Of a stretch of DNA of 64,000 nucleotides, positions 43,193 through 52,580 are shown one piece after another. The stretch lies in the NCBI GenBank assembly GCA_015066015.1, contig SVPE01000011.1:1-64000 (forward strand), written 5' to 3'. Position numbers and translations under genes: made by a program. Under the pieces are notes generated by a model. That model was not told the origin of the DNA, did not search any database, and saw only the letters and a list, made by a program, of their open reading frames with translations. Positions within the stretch are counted from its first letter, which is position 1. Each line of letters starts with the position of its first letter. The DNA is from Oscillospiraceae bacterium. GTDB lineage: Bacteria; Bacillota; Clostridia; Oscillospirales; Acutalibacteraceae.

Positions 43193-43620
43193 CAGACTGT
43201 CGATAAAGGCACAAGAGCAACAATGCACAGAAACGCGCAAAAACGTTGATGTGATAAAAATCAAAAACAAAACTACAAAGAAAAATAGTCAGGACATCGA
43301 ATCCCGACCATTTTTGCATTGTTTTGCCATTTTTTCGCCCTCTCGGAGTACCACTGTACGCCTTCGGGGCGAAGAAAAGGGCATCTTGCACCTTTCTCAA
43401 CAGTCCGTCAGACTGTCGATAAAGGCACAAGAGCAACAATGCTTAAAAATGGCAATAAAAAATCAGATACAAAAAGTAAATTCAAAGCTATAAAGAAAAA
43501 TGGTCAGGACATCGAATCCCGACCATTTTTGCATTGTTTTGCCATTTTTTCGCCCTCTCGGAGTACCACTGTACGCCTTCGGGGCGAAGAAAAAGGCATC
43601 TTGCACCTTTCTCAACAGTC
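43193..43620 (+). repeat. Two tandem ~214-bp units (B1, B2)
   Basis: Units 43193-43408 and 43409-43620 both start CAGACTGTCGATAAAGGC. Each carries a terminator-like hairpin (GGTC.GGA...TCC.GACC plus T tract) and a hairpin module CTCGGAGTACCACTGTACGCC that is the reverse complement of a module in the MITE-like elements. The middle parts differ. Open frames across the units do not agree. The first hairpin probably terminates rsmH-like. Confidence 0.75.
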
Positions 43621-43625
43621 TGACA

Positions 43626-43676
43626 GCTTGTCGAAAATACTTTTCGACAAGCCGGGAAGCTTTGCTTCGTTTTTTT
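43626..43676 (+). terminator. Hairpin plus terminator
   Basis: A perfect GCTTGTCGAAAA / TTTTCGACAAGC stem (43626-43652) is followed by GAAGC-TTT-GCTTC and seven T (43656-43676). Confidence 0.75.
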
Positions 43677-43705
43677 GTGTGGCAAAGGGAATTTACGGAT
43701 ACCGG

Positions 43706-44055
43706 GGGCGCGGGGAGGACGGGGCTGTTGCATTAAGATGCAGAAGGCGTTTTCTTCATCCCCGAAGGCGTACTAAGGTACTCCGAGTGGGTGAAAAAAC
43801 GTCTAAAAAAGCAAAATTATGTTTTATGCAACACTTAAAAGTTGCTTTCAATAGAATTAAAGCAGATATTTTCAGTAGATTTGCTTTTTTGTTTTGCTTT
43901 TTGGTCTGCGCTTAATGCAACAACTCCGTCACAGAGAGCCCCACATCGGTACGCCTTTTTTGCTCCGGGGGGCTTCGGTAAAACAGCAGCTTTTTGTCGG
44001 AAGGGGGCGGCTCTCTGACGCCGGCGCACCTGCGGGCGCCGGCGCTCCCCGCGCC
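43706..44055. repeat. Palindromic intergenic element, copy D4, interrupted
   Basis: Outer arms GGCGCGGGGAG (43707-43717) / CTCCCCGCGCC (44045-44055), inner arms AGAGAGCC (43933-43940) / GGCTCTCT (44009-44016) identical to those of D2, and a GCGCCGG hairpin near 44020-44045. The MITE-like element lies between the outer and inner left arms. Without it the element would be about 143 bp, close to D2 and D3. Confidence 0.65.
43721..43927. mobile_element. MITE-like element, copy 2 (207 bp)
   Basis: Terminal repeats GGGGCTGTTGCATTAAG (43721-43737) and CTTAATGCAACAACTCC (43911-43927) with two mismatches. The interior matches copy 1 (5809-6034) apart from a few substitutions, a 3-base and a 16-base deletion. 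It is nested in palindromic element D4. Confidence 0.72.
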
Positions 44056-44129
44056 TGTTGCCTTCGCCCCTCTTAAAAAAATACGAATTTATACATAAAA
44101 TCATCTTCTTTTTGTGCAAAGAGTCAAAA

Positions 44130-44181
44130 ACACAAAATATTGTGCCTTTGTATTGACTTGACACAAAATATACCATATAAT
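44130..44181 (+). promoter_or_regulatory. nrdDG promoter with paired NrdR-like boxes
   Basis: TTGACT (44153-44158) and TATAAT (44176-44181), 17 bp apart. Box 1 ACACAAAATATTGTGC (44130-44145) and box 2 ACACAAAATATACCAT (44161-44176) are 31 bp apart start to start, about three helical turns; box 2 covers the spacer. This is the pattern of the ATP/dATP-sensing repressor NrdR. The nrdR gene is not in the window. Confidence 0.7.
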
Positions 44182-44223
44182 TAAAGTCCACCCTTAAAAT
44201 TTACAACCGAAAGGAGAATATAT

Positions 44224-46350
44224 ATGAAGGTTATAAAAAGAGACGGATCTTTTGTTGATTTTGACCGCAGTAAAATCATTGTAGCTCTTTCCAAGGCTAA
44301 TGATGCCGTTGAGGAAAACGAAAGAATTACTGATGCTCAGATGGATGAAATCGCTGATTTTATCACAGAAAAAAAGAAGGACAGAATCCTTGTTGAAGAT
44401 ATCCAGGATGCCGTTGAGCAGAAGCTTATGGAATTGGGTAAGTATGTTCTTGCAAAGGCTTATATCATTTACCGCTATAACAGAGCCCTTGTCAGAAAGG
44501 CAAACACCACCGATGATTCAATTTTAAGCCTTATCAAAAACTCCAATAAGGATGTAATGGAGGAAAACTCCAATAAGGATGCTGTTATGGCAGCAACCCA
44601 GCGCGACCTTATTGCAGGTGAGGTGAGTAAGGACCTTACAAGAAGAATGCTTCTTCCCGAGCATATTTCAAAGGCACACGATGAAGGCGCAATCCATTTC
44701 CACGATGCAGACTATTTCCTTCAGCCGATTTTCAACTGCTGTCTTATAAATATCGGTGATATGCTTGATAACGGAACCGTGATGAATGCAAAGCTTATAG
44801 AAAGCCCGAAGAGCTTTCAGGTTGCATGTAACGTTATGACACAGATAATTGCTTCCGTTGCTTCAAGCCAGTACGGCGGACAGTCTGTTGACGTAAGTCA
44901 CCTCGGTAAGTATCTCAGAAAGAGCCGTGATAAGTTCACAAAGCATCTTACAGAGGAATTCGGCGGCGAATTCACAAAGGAAGAAATTGAAAAAATCGTT
45001 GCCGACCGCCTTCAGGATGAGCTTCGCTCAGGCGTTCAGACAATTCAGTATCAGATCAATACACTTATGACCACAAATGGTCAGTCACCCTTTGTTACAA
45101 TTTTTCTCAACCTCAAGGAGGGTGACGAGTATATCGAAGAAAACGCTATGATTATTGAGGAAATCCTCCGTCAGCGTTACGAGGGCATAAAAAATGAAAA
45201 GGGCGTTTACGTGACACCTGCCTTCCCGAAGCTTGTTTATGTGCTTGATGAGCATAACTGTCTCAAGGGCGGCAAATATGATTATATTACAAAGCTTGCA
45301 GTCAAGTGCTCTGCCAAGAGGCTCTATCCCGACTATATCTCCGCAAAAAAGATGCGTGAAAACTATGAGGGCAACGTCTTTTCTCCTATGGGCTGCCGCA
45401 GCTTCCTTTCACCCTGGAAGGATGAAAACGGCAACTACAAGTTTGAAGGCCGCTTCAATCAGGGTGTAGTATCCCTTAACCTTCCTCAGCTCGGCATTCT
45501 CGCAAAGGGCGACGAGGAAAAATTCTGGGAGCTTCTTGAGGACAGACTTGAGCTTTGCTTTGAGGCTCTTATGTGCCGCCACGAGGCTCTGCATAAGGTT
45601 ATTTCCGATACGAGTCCCGTTCACTGGCGTTACGGTGCAATCGCAAGACTTGAAAAGGGCGAAAGCATCGAAAAATTCCTTCATGACGGCTATAGCACAA
45701 TTTCACTCGGTTACATCGGTCTTTATGAGCTGACAAAGCTTGTAAAGGGTGTCAGCCACACCGATCCCGAGGGTACGGAATTTGCCATAAGGGTAATGAA
45801 ATGTCTTCGTGAGCACTGTGAAAAGTGGAAGAAGGAGACAGGTCTCGGCTTCGGTCTTTACGGCACACCCGCAGAAAGCCTTTGCTACCGTTTTGCAAGG
45901 GTTGACAAGAAGCGCTTCGGCACAATCGAGGATGTTACCGATAAGGGCTATTACACCAACTCCTACCACGTTGATGTACGGGAGGATATTGACGCTTTCA
46001 GTAAGTTCACCTTCGAAAGTCAGTTCCAGACCATTTCCTCAGGCGGCGCGATTTCCTATGTTGAAATCCCCAATATGAGACACAATCTCGAGGCACTTGA
46101 GGAGCTTGTCAGATTCATCTACGACAATATCCAGTATGCCGAATTCAACACAAAGAGCGACTACTGTCACTGCTGCGGCTATGACGGAGAAATAAAGATA
46201 AACGATGACCTTGAGTGGGAGTGTCCCTCCTGCGGCAATAAGGATCAGCGTAAAATGAACGTTACAAGAAGAACCTGCGGATATCTCGGTGAAAATTTCT
46301 GGAATGTCGGCAAGACAAAGGAAATCAAGGCCAGAGTTCTGCATTTGTAA
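44224..46350 (+). CDS. nrdD: Anaerobic ribonucleoside-triphosphate reductase
   Basis: 708 residues. An ATP-cone (about 1-92) senses dATP/ATP. The catalytic barrel follows (GAIHFHDADYF, NCCLINIGDML). Near the end come a zinc site (CHCC... and CPSC) and the glycyl-radical loop RRTCGYLGENFW with Gly686. It makes deoxynucleotides from NTPs without oxygen, after activation by NrdG. AAAGGAG precedes the ATG. Full length and typical. Confidence 0.96.
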   Translation: MKVIKRDGSFVDFDRSKIIVALSKANDAVEENERITDAQMDEIADFITEKKKDRILVEDIQDAVEQKLMELGKYVLAKAYIIYRYNRALVRKANTTDDSILSLIKNSNKDVMEENSNKDAVMAATQRDLIAGEVSKDLTRRMLLPEHISKAHDEGAIHFHDADYFLQPIFNCCLINIGDMLDNGTVMNAKLIESPKSFQVACNVMTQIIASVASSQYGGQSVDVSHLGKYLRKSRDKFTKHLTEEFGGEFTKEEIEKIVADRLQDELRSGVQTIQYQINTLMTTNGQSPFVTIFLNLKEGDEYIEENAMIIEEILRQRYEGIKNEKGVYVTPAFPKLVYVLDEHNCLKGGKYDYITKLAVKCSAKRLYPDYISAKKMRENYEGNVFSPMGCRSFLSPWKDENGNYKFEGRFNQGVVSLNLPQLGILAKGDEEKFWELLEDRLELCFEALMCRHEALHKVISDTSPVHWRYGAIARLEKGESIEKFLHDGYSTISLGYIGLYELTKLVKGVSHTDPEGTEFAIRVMKCLREHCEKWKKETGLGFGLYGTPAESLCYRFARVDKKRFGTIEDVTDKGYYTNSYHVDVREDIDAFSKFTFESQFQTISSGGAISYVEIPNMRHNLEALEELVRFIYDNIQYAEFNTKSDYCHCCGYDGEIKINDDLEWECPSCGNKDQRKMNVTRRTCGYLGENFWNVGKTKEIKARVLHL

Positions 46351-46382
46351 ATTCCGAAATCCGAGTTTATCGGAGGTGAAAT

Positions 46383-46919
46383 ATGAACTACGCAACAATC
46401 AAGCCCTTCGATGTGGCAAACGGGCCGGGTGTGAGAGTATCGCTTTTTGTTTCGGGCTGCACACACCGCTGCAAGGGCTGCTTCAACGAGGAGGCCTGGG
46501 ATTTTAACTATGGCGAAAAATTCACCGGGGCAGAGGCGGAAAAAATTCTTACGGCAATGAAGCCCGACTATATAAAAGGCTTTTCACTTCTGGGAGGTGA
46601 GCCCTTTGAGCCTTCCAATCAGAGGGTGCTTTATGAGCTGCTGCCTCAGATAAAAGAAAGCTATCCCGAAAAGGATATATGGTGCTATACGGGCTATGAT
46701 TTTGAAAAGGATCTTCTTTCAGGCAGACTCTGTGACAGAGAAATCACAATGGGGATGCTTTCCTGTATTGATATACTTGTTGACGGGAAATTCGTCGAAG
46801 AGAAGAAAAATCTTAAATTGCGCTTTAAAGGCTCGGAAAATCAGCGTATAATAGATGTTAAGAAATCCTTGAAGGAAAACAGGATTATTCTTTGGGAAGG
46901 GGAAAACAACAATGTATGA
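46383..46919 (+). CDS. nrdG: Anaerobic NTP-reductase activating protein
   Basis: 178 residues, radical-SAM activase with C26-x3-C30-x2-C33 in CTHRCKGC and LLGGEPF. It installs the glycyl radical in NrdD. GGAGGTG lies 6 bases before the ATG, 32 bp after nrdD. It overlaps dut by 8 bases, so nucleotide synthesis and dUTP clean-up are co-expressed. Confidence 0.94.
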   Translation: MNYATIKPFDVANGPGVRVSLFVSGCTHRCKGCFNEEAWDFNYGEKFTGAEAEKILTAMKPDYIKGFSLLGGEPFEPSNQRVLYELLPQIKESYPEKDIWCYTGYDFEKDLLSGRLCDREITMGMLSCIDILVDGKFVEEKKNLKLRFKGSENQRIIDVKKSLKENRIILWEGENNNV

Positions 46920-47352
46920 TGTAAAAATCAAAAAGCTCAGAGATAATGCGGTTGTGCCTACCTACGGTACAGAATTTGCCGCAGGTGCAGACCTTTATGC
47001 TGCCCTTGATGAAGCAGTTACAATTGAGCCGGGTGAAACAAAGCTTGTTCCTACAGGCTTTGCCTTTGAGATACCCACAGGCTATGCAGGCTTTGTGTAT
47101 GCAAGAAGCGGCCTTGCCACAAAGAGGGGACTCGCTCCGGCAAACAAGGTCGGTGTAATTGACTCCGATTACAGAGGTGAGGTTATGACTGCACTTCATA
47201 ATCACGGCAAGACTGCACAGACCGTCGAGCCCGGTGAAAGAATCGCACAAATGGTAATTGCACCCTATATCACGGCAAACTTCATTCTCAGCGACGAGCT
47301 TGACGATACAGTAAGAGGAGAGGGCGGCTTTGGCTCAACGGGTAGAAAATAA
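46912..47352 (+). CDS. dut: dUTP diphosphatase
   Basis: 146 residues, trimeric dUTPase with its five motifs: AGADLYA, RSGLATKRGL, GVIDSDYRGE, ERIAQMVI and RGEGGFGSTGR. It removes dUTP and provides dUMP for thymidylate. GGGAAGGGG precedes the ATG. The next gene starts within bases of its stop. Confidence 0.94.
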   Translation: MYDVKIKKLRDNAVVPTYGTEFAAGADLYAALDEAVTIEPGETKLVPTGFAFEIPTGYAGFVYARSGLATKRGLAPANKVGVIDSDYRGEVMTALHNHGKTAQTVEPGERIAQMVIAPYITANFILSDELDDTVRGEGGFGSTGRK

Positions 47353-47372
47353 TGACATTTAAGGAAAAAATA

Positions 47373-47996
47373 ATGCTCAGACAAACTGAGTACAATGCAC
47401 ATAAAAAACGTATGTGTAACGACTACACCTTTATGAGCAGAAATGCCGCAAAGGAAGGTCAGGTTGTTTTCTTCGGAGACTCAATAACCGAGTTCCTTTC
47501 AGTCGGCGACTGGTACGGTGAATATTCCGTCAGAAGCGGCAAAGAGGTGTACAACAGAGGTATCGGCGGTGACACCACAAACAGACTTTTTGAAAGAGCA
47601 AGAGATAATGTTACCTGCATAAAGCCTGCTGCCGTCGTTATCCTTATCGGCACAAACGATATCGGCTTCGGCTTTGAGGGCGACTTTGTCAGCAGTAACA
47701 TCGAAAAAACTCTTATGCTTATAAAGGAAGAATGCCCCGGATGCAAAATCATTCTTCAGGCAATTTATCCCGTAATTAACGGCAGGGCAGGAAGAAGAAG
47801 CAACAGAGTTATCCTCGAAGCGAACAAAAAGCTTGAGGCACTTTCGGAAAAGTACGGTGTTACATACCTTGATTTCACCGGAATTCTTGCTGACGGACAG
47901 GGCAACCTTAAGGAAGAATATACCTATGACGGTCTGCATCTTTCAGCTGCAGGCTATGAGGTAACAACAAAGGAAATTGCAAAGCATCTGCCCTGA
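47373..47996 (+). CDS. Cytoplasmic GDSL/SGNH hydrolase
   Basis: 207 residues, no signal peptide. SGNH blocks: FFGDSITEF (nucleophile Ser), GIGGDTT, LIGTNDIGF and YDGLHLSAAGYE (Asp/His). Such enzymes are esterases, often deacetylating sugars. AAGGA lies 7 bases before ATG 47373; an ATG at 47352 overlaps the dut stop but has no ribosome site. The link to dut is probably only positional. Confidence 0.8.
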   Translation: MLRQTEYNAHKKRMCNDYTFMSRNAAKEGQVVFFGDSITEFLSVGDWYGEYSVRSGKEVYNRGIGGDTTNRLFERARDNVTCIKPAAVVILIGTNDIGFGFEGDFVSSNIEKTLMLIKEECPGCKIILQAIYPVINGRAGRRSNRVILEANKKLEALSEKYGVTYLDFTGILADGQGNLKEEYTYDGLHLSAAGYEVTTKEIAKHLP

Positions 47997-48019
47997 TTGG
48001 ATAATATAAGCGAATAAAA

Positions 48020-48066
48020 AAGAGGTAATACGGACAAATGAGCCGTGTTACCTCTTGATTTTTTTC
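48020..48066. terminator. Bidirectional terminator
   Basis: AAGAGGTAATACGG (48020-48033) and CCGTGTTACCTCTT (48043-48056) with T and A tracts on the outer sides, between the converging GDSL and patatin genes. Confidence 0.85.
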
Positions 48067-48095
48067 TCTCTGACAGAGAACAGTTGTCTTTTCTG

Positions 48096-49400
48096 TCAGT
48101 TGCTGAATTTTTCTATTATATCAATAGCAGTTTCAAAGCCTTCAAAGTTGGACTTTTTCTGCGCAAAGTAGTTCTTGATGGCAGCGAGATTGAAATGTCC
48201 CGTCTCCTCCTCTTTTGTCTCTTCCTCTTTGACCGCAGATATAATCGGGAAGGGGAATGAGGGTTGAGCCGAGGTGTCGGCCTGCTCATCCTTTTCGCGT
48301 CTTGCAGCTCTTGTGAAAAGGTCGAAGATGTCGGGCTTTTCACCCTTTGAAGCTTTTTCCACCTTTTCTGCTTTTTCTGCCTTATCGCTCTTTTCAGCCT
48401 TTTCGGCTTTTTCGGCTTCCTTGGCCTTTTCCTTTGCTAAAAGCTCAGCTTTTTCTTTTTCGTAGGCCTCCTTGAGTGCAAACATAAAGCTTTCCTCGGA
48501 ATAAATCTCACAAAGGGAAAGACCGAGTCTGTGACCGAGCTGCTCAAGCTCGTAAACCTCGTCAGCACCGTACTTCTGTACAAATGAGCGGAAAACGAGG
48601 GGGAGGAAATGGAAAATATTACCCGAAAGCTCTCCGAAGGCTTTTTTTGCGTCAAGGTAGCCCATTGTCATACGCTTTTCGGTGAGCGCAGGGTCAAAGT
48701 CAAAGGCAGCACCCAGGTCGTCGGTATCGTAGGGCTTGATGTGTACAACGCGGCTGTTGGCGAAATTGAGGTTATAGGCAACGCCCTTGATGTTTGCAAT
48801 GTCGATTACGATAAGATTATTGTAGCCGCGCTTTTTAAGTGTCATTACGGGTGTGTTATCGTAAACACCGCCGTCGAGGAATTTTTCACCGTCGGGGCCT
48901 ATGTTTGTCACAAGAGGTATGCTTGACGATGCAAGCAGATAGTCCACAAGCTCGCCCTCAGGGATTTCGTCGATGAAAAGCTCAAGACCGTTTACCTTCT
49001 GTCCCATCTGTACGGTGATTATACCAAGAGGGATGTTGCTTTCACGGATTTTCTTTTCGTCAATGTAGATTTTTATGTATTCGTTGAGAGGCGAGGCATC
49101 AATACCTCCGTTTCTGATAACCTCTCTGAAAAGGGCGCCCCAGTTCTTTTTGCTGAAAAGGTTGTCAGGGTCAGGCAGAGGAGCGTTGATTTTTACTCCC
49201 TTGTCAAGGGAAACGCTCTTCCACATTTCTATAGCCTTGTCATAGTCACCTGCAGCGATGAGCGCACCGTTTATTGAACCGATGGAAGCACCTGCGATGG
49301 CATCAAAGGTGATTCCCATTTCACGAAGAGCCTTCCATGCGCCTATCTGATATGCGCCTTTGCCTCCACCGCCTGCAAGCACGAGTCCGTATCTTGACAT
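48096..49400 (-). CDS. Patatin-like phospholipase with charged C-terminal repeat
   Basis: 434 residues. Patatin marks: oxyanion loop GGGGKG (10-15), nucleophile GASIG (Ser39) and the DGG motif in FLDGGVYDN, giving a Ser-Asp dyad lipase or acyl hydrolase. After about residue 290 the protein becomes a Lys/Glu/Ala helix with EKAEKAEK repeats (about 310-350), probably a coiled coil, then a short globular end. AAGGAG precedes the ATG. hemW and lepA lie upstream on the same strand. Confidence 0.85.
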   Translation of the reverse strand: MSRYGLVLAGGGGKGAYQIGAWKALREMGITFDAIAGASIGSINGALIAAGDYDKAIEMWKSVSLDKGVKINAPLPDPDNLFSKKNWGALFREVIRNGGIDASPLNEYIKIYIDEKKIRESNIPLGIITVQMGQKVNGLELFIDEIPEGELVDYLLASSSIPLVTNIGPDGEKFLDGGVYDNTPVMTLKKRGYNNLIVIDIANIKGVAYNLNFANSRVVHIKPYDTDDLGAAFDFDPALTEKRMTMGYLDAKKAFGELSGNIFHFLPLVFRSFVQKYGADEVYELEQLGHRLGLSLCEIYSEESFMFALKEAYEKEKAELLAKEKAKEAEKAEKAEKSDKAEKAEKVEKASKGEKPDIFDLFTRAARREKDEQADTSAQPSFPFPIISAVKEEETKEEETGHFNLAAIKNYFAQKKSNFEGFETAIDIIEKFSN

Positions 49401-49424
49401 AATATCAACTCCTTGTTGTTGTGG

Positions 49425-50519
49425 TTAAAAATCGGTTAATTCTGCAATTATTGTGTTTGAAAGGAGAAATCCCTCTTCATTAAGACGTATTCCCTTGCTG
49501 TCAACAGTGAGAAGTCCTGCTTTTCGGAATTTCTCCGCTTTTTTGATTATATTCTGCGGAAAGGTCTTGTTGTACCTTTTTTCATAAAGGGCGAAATCTA
49601 TTCCCTGACTCAGTCTCAGACGAAGCATAATGTATTCCTCTTCGTCGCCGCCCTCACCGTCATAAATCGGCTGAGGACTTTTTATGAAAGAGTCAAAATC
49701 ACGTGGGAAGTAAAATCTTTTGCCGTTTATGAAGGAGTGTGCCGAGGGACCTACGCCGAGGTATTCCTCACATTTCCAGTATCTGAGATTGTGTCTGCTT
49801 TCAAAGCCTTTTTTCGCAAAGTTGGAGATTTCATACTGCAAAAAGCCTTTTTCTTTAAGGTAACGCACCGTCTCAAGGTAAAGCTCGCAGACCTCATCCT
49901 CTTCGGGAAGAGGGAGAGTCATACCGTAAAAGGGGGTGCCCTCTTCAATTTTGAGCATATAGGCGCTGACGTGAGTCGCACCGCTTTTTGTTGCGAAGTC
50001 AAGGCTTTCTTTGAGGCTTTCCGTTGTCTGATGGGGAATGCCGAGCATAAGGTCAAGGGATATGTTTGTGATTCCCTCCTGTCTGAAAAGGCTGATTGCT
50101 TTTTCTGTCTCAGCTTTTCCCGAAAGCCGTCCGAGACTCTGCCTTTCCTTGTCGACAGCTGACTGCATGCCCATTGAGATGCGGTTTACACCCGCTTTTT
50201 TCAGGTGTGACACAAGAGCCTCACCGACGCTTGACGGGTTACACTCAACGGTGATTTCCGCGTCGGATGTAAGGGTGAATCTGTCCCTTATAAAGCTGAT
50301 TACCTCTGCGATTCTCTCGCCGCCGAAAACCGAGGGAGTACCTCCGCCGAAATATACGGTGTCAACAGGTCCCGTAATTTTGTCACTAAAATCCGAGAGA
50401 CATAAAAGGACAGCCTTAAGATAGCTGTCCTTCTGCTGATTTTCGGCTTTGAAGGAATAGAAATCACAGTAGGGACATTTCGCTTTACAAAAGGGGATGT
50501 GTATATATATTCCTGTCAT
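49425..50519 (-). CDS. hemW: HemW radical-SAM protein
   Basis: 364 residues with IYIHIPFCKAKCPYC (cluster C11, C15, C18), FGGGTPS and GLGRLSG-type GRLSGK. Older annotations call it oxygen-independent coproporphyrinogen oxidase; HemW proteins are heme chaperone-like and lack the extra residues of HemN. The start 50519 is the only one matching the family; the longer frame reads through the lepA end. It begins 10 bp after lepA stops, with a weak ribosome site. Confidence 0.88.
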   Translation of the reverse strand: MTGIYIHIPFCKAKCPYCDFYSFKAENQQKDSYLKAVLLCLSDFSDKITGPVDTVYFGGGTPSVFGGERIAEVISFIRDRFTLTSDAEITVECNPSSVGEALVSHLKKAGVNRISMGMQSAVDKERQSLGRLSGKAETEKAISLFRQEGITNISLDLMLGIPHQTTESLKESLDFATKSGATHVSAYMLKIEEGTPFYGMTLPLPEEDEVCELYLETVRYLKEKGFLQYEISNFAKKGFESRHNLRYWKCEEYLGVGPSAHSFINGKRFYFPRDFDSFIKSPQPIYDGEGGDEEEYIMLRLRLSQGIDFALYEKRYNKTFPQNIIKKAEKFRKAGLLTVDSKGIRLNEEGFLLSNTIIAELTDF

Positions 50520-50529
50520 AAAATTAAGA

Positions 50530-52347
50530 TTACTGTGTGTCGTCAAGCTTGAGCACGGCCATAAATGCCTCCTGAGGCACCTCAACCGTACCGAACTGAC
50601 GCATTCTCTTTTTACCTTCCTTCTGTTTTTCAAGAAGCTTCTTCTTTCTGGTGATGTCACCGCCGTAGCACTTTGCAAGAACGTCTTTTCTCATAGCCTT
50701 GACGGTTTCTCTTGCAATAACCTTGCTTCCGATGGCAACCTGAATGGGAATTTCAAACATCTGTCTGGGGATATGCTCCTTGAGCTTTTCGGCAATCTTT
50801 CTTGCTCTGCCCATAGCCTTGTCGGTGTGAATGATAAAGGACAGGGCGTCGATGATATCACCGTTGAGAAGCACGTCTACCTTCTGAAGTGTTGAGCGTC
50901 TGTATTCGAAAATCTCGTAGTCGAAGGAGGCATAGCCTCTTGTTCTTGATTTGAGCGCATCAAAGAAGTCGTAAATGATTTCGTTTAGGGGAAGCTCGTA
51001 ATGGATGTCAACTCTGTCTGTGGTGATGTATTTCATATCCTTGAAAACACCGCGTCTGTCCTGACAAAGGTCCATTATTGTGCCGACGTAATCGCTCGGA
51101 GCATAGATGTGTGCATTTGCAATGGGCTCCTCGCAGTAGTCGATTTTAGCCTGCTCTGGATAATTGGTGGGATTGTCGATTTCGACCATTGTGCCGTCAG
51201 TCAGATGGATTTTGTAAACAACTGAGGGGACTGTGGTAACAAGGTCGAGGTTATATTCTCTTTCAAGTCTTTCCTGAATGATTTCAAGGTGAAGAAGTCC
51301 GAGGAAGCCGCAACGGAAGCCGAAGCCGAGAGCACCTGAGGTTTCGGGCTCGTAGGACAGGGAGGCGTCATTTAGCTGAAGCTTTTCAAGGGCATCACGG
51401 AGAGCTTCGTAGTCAGCACCGTCGGCAGGATAAACACCGCAGAAAACCATGGGATTTACCTTGCGGTAGCCGGGAAGAGGCTCTTTTGCCTGATTCTGAA
51501 GCTTTGTAACGGTGTCACCGACCTTGGCGTCACGTACGGTCTTGATTGAAGCGGTGATGTAACCAACCTCACCTGCGGAAAGCTCGCTGCAGCTTTCAAG
51601 ACCCGTAGCGCGCATATAGCCGACCTCTACAACGTTGAATTCAGCACCCGTAGCCATCATTTTCATAGTTTCGCCGGCTCTGAGGGTGCCCTGCATAACT
51701 CTTACATAAACAATAACGCCCTTGTAGTTGTCATAAACCGAGTCAAAGATAAGCGCCTTGAGGGGTGCATTGTCGTCACAGTCCGAGGGTGCGGGGATGT
51801 CGGACACAATCTTTTCAAGGACGGCTGAAACATTTTCACCGGTTTTTGCCGAAACTCTGGGAGCTTCCGTGCAGTCAAGACCGATAATATCCTCAACCTC
51901 AGCGGCAACTCTGTCGGGCTCAGCGGCGGGCAGGTCGATTTTGTTTATTACGGGGACAAGCTCAAGGTCGTGGTCAAGGGCGAGGTAGGTGTTTGCAAGG
52001 GTCTGAGCTTCAATGCCCTGAGACGCGTCAATGATGAGGATTGCACCCTCACAGGCGGCAAGGGAGCGAGAAACCTCGTAGTTGAAGTCAACGTGACCCG
52101 GAGTGTCAATAAGGTTAAGCTCATATTCTTCACCGTCGGCTGCCTTGTAGTTGAGCTTTACGGCGTGAGCCTTTATGGTAATACCTCTTTCTCTTTCAAG
52201 GTCCATATCGTCGAGAATCTGTGCGGACATATCACGCTTGGAAACAGAGTCCGTAATTTCAAGAAGTCTGTCTGCAAGGGTGCTTTTGCCGTGGTCGATA
52301 TGGGCGATGATAGAGAAGTTTCTGATGTTTTCTTTTTTCTTACCCAA
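50530..52347 (-). CDS. lepA: Elongation factor 4 (LepA)
   Basis: 605 residues from the preferred TTG start at 52347, which has AGAGGTG about 8 bases upstream and gives a normal N-terminus ([22 protein letters not shown]). An ATG seven codons upstream (52368) is the alternative. GTPase motifs: [22 protein letters not shown]. The LepA-specific C-terminal domain ends near [11 protein letters not shown]. It back-translocates or remodels stalled ribosomes. Confidence 0.93.
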   Translation of the reverse strand: MGKKKENIRNFSIIAHIDHGKSTLADRLLEITDSVSKRDMSAQILDDMDLERERGITIKAHAVKLNYKAADGEEYELNLIDTPGHVDFNYEVSRSLAACEGAILIIDASQGIEAQTLANTYLALDHDLELVPVINKIDLPAAEPDRVAAEVEDIIGLDCTEAPRVSAKTGENVSAVLEKIVSDIPAPSDCDDNAPLKALIFDSVYDNYKGVIVYVRVMQGTLRAGETMKMMATGAEFNVVEVGYMRATGLESCSELSAGEVGYITASIKTVRDAKVGDTVTKLQNQAKEPLPGYRKVNPMVFCGVYPADGADYEALRDALEKLQLNDASLSYEPETSGALGFGFRCGFLGLLHLEIIQERLEREYNLDLVTTVPSVVYKIHLTDGTMVEIDNPTNYPEQAKIDYCEEPIANAHIYAPSDYVGTIMDLCQDRRGVFKDMKYITTDRVDIHYELPLNEIIYDFFDALKSRTRGYASFDYEIFEYRRSTLQKVDVLLNGDIIDALSFIIHTDKAMGRARKIAEKLKEHIPRQMFEIPIQVAIGSKVIARETVKAMRKDVLAKCYGGDITRKKKLLEKQKEGKKRMRQFGTVEVPQEAFMAVLKLDDTQ

Positions 52348-52504
52348 AATATCACCTCTTAAGTGCATATATACCTATTATAATATCAATATATTCTAAC
52401 ATAAAAGAAGTGCAATGGCAAGAGCTTTTTTCTCTTTGAACAGAGTATTTTAGTATTTTTTCAAATCAGAATTTTAGCAAAATGCACAAAAAGAAAATAA
52501 AGTG

Positions 52505-52533
52505 TTGATTTTATGTAATTAAAGTGCTAAACT
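52505..52533 (+). promoter_or_regulatory. Possible promoter of the large protease gene
   Basis: TTGATT (52505-52510) and TAAACT (52528-52533), 17 bp apart; a TATAAA also follows at 52534. The surrounding 210-bp gap is AT-rich and otherwise empty. Confidence 0.4.
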
Positions 52534-52580
52534 TATAAATAGCAGAACTGATATCTGCAAAAAAAGGAGAGTGACTTATA

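Noticed and set aside
43185-43920. Open frames of up to 198 codons in the repeat patchwork
   Set aside because: They read across boundaries of different repeat families; the shared portions are hairpins, not conserved protein.
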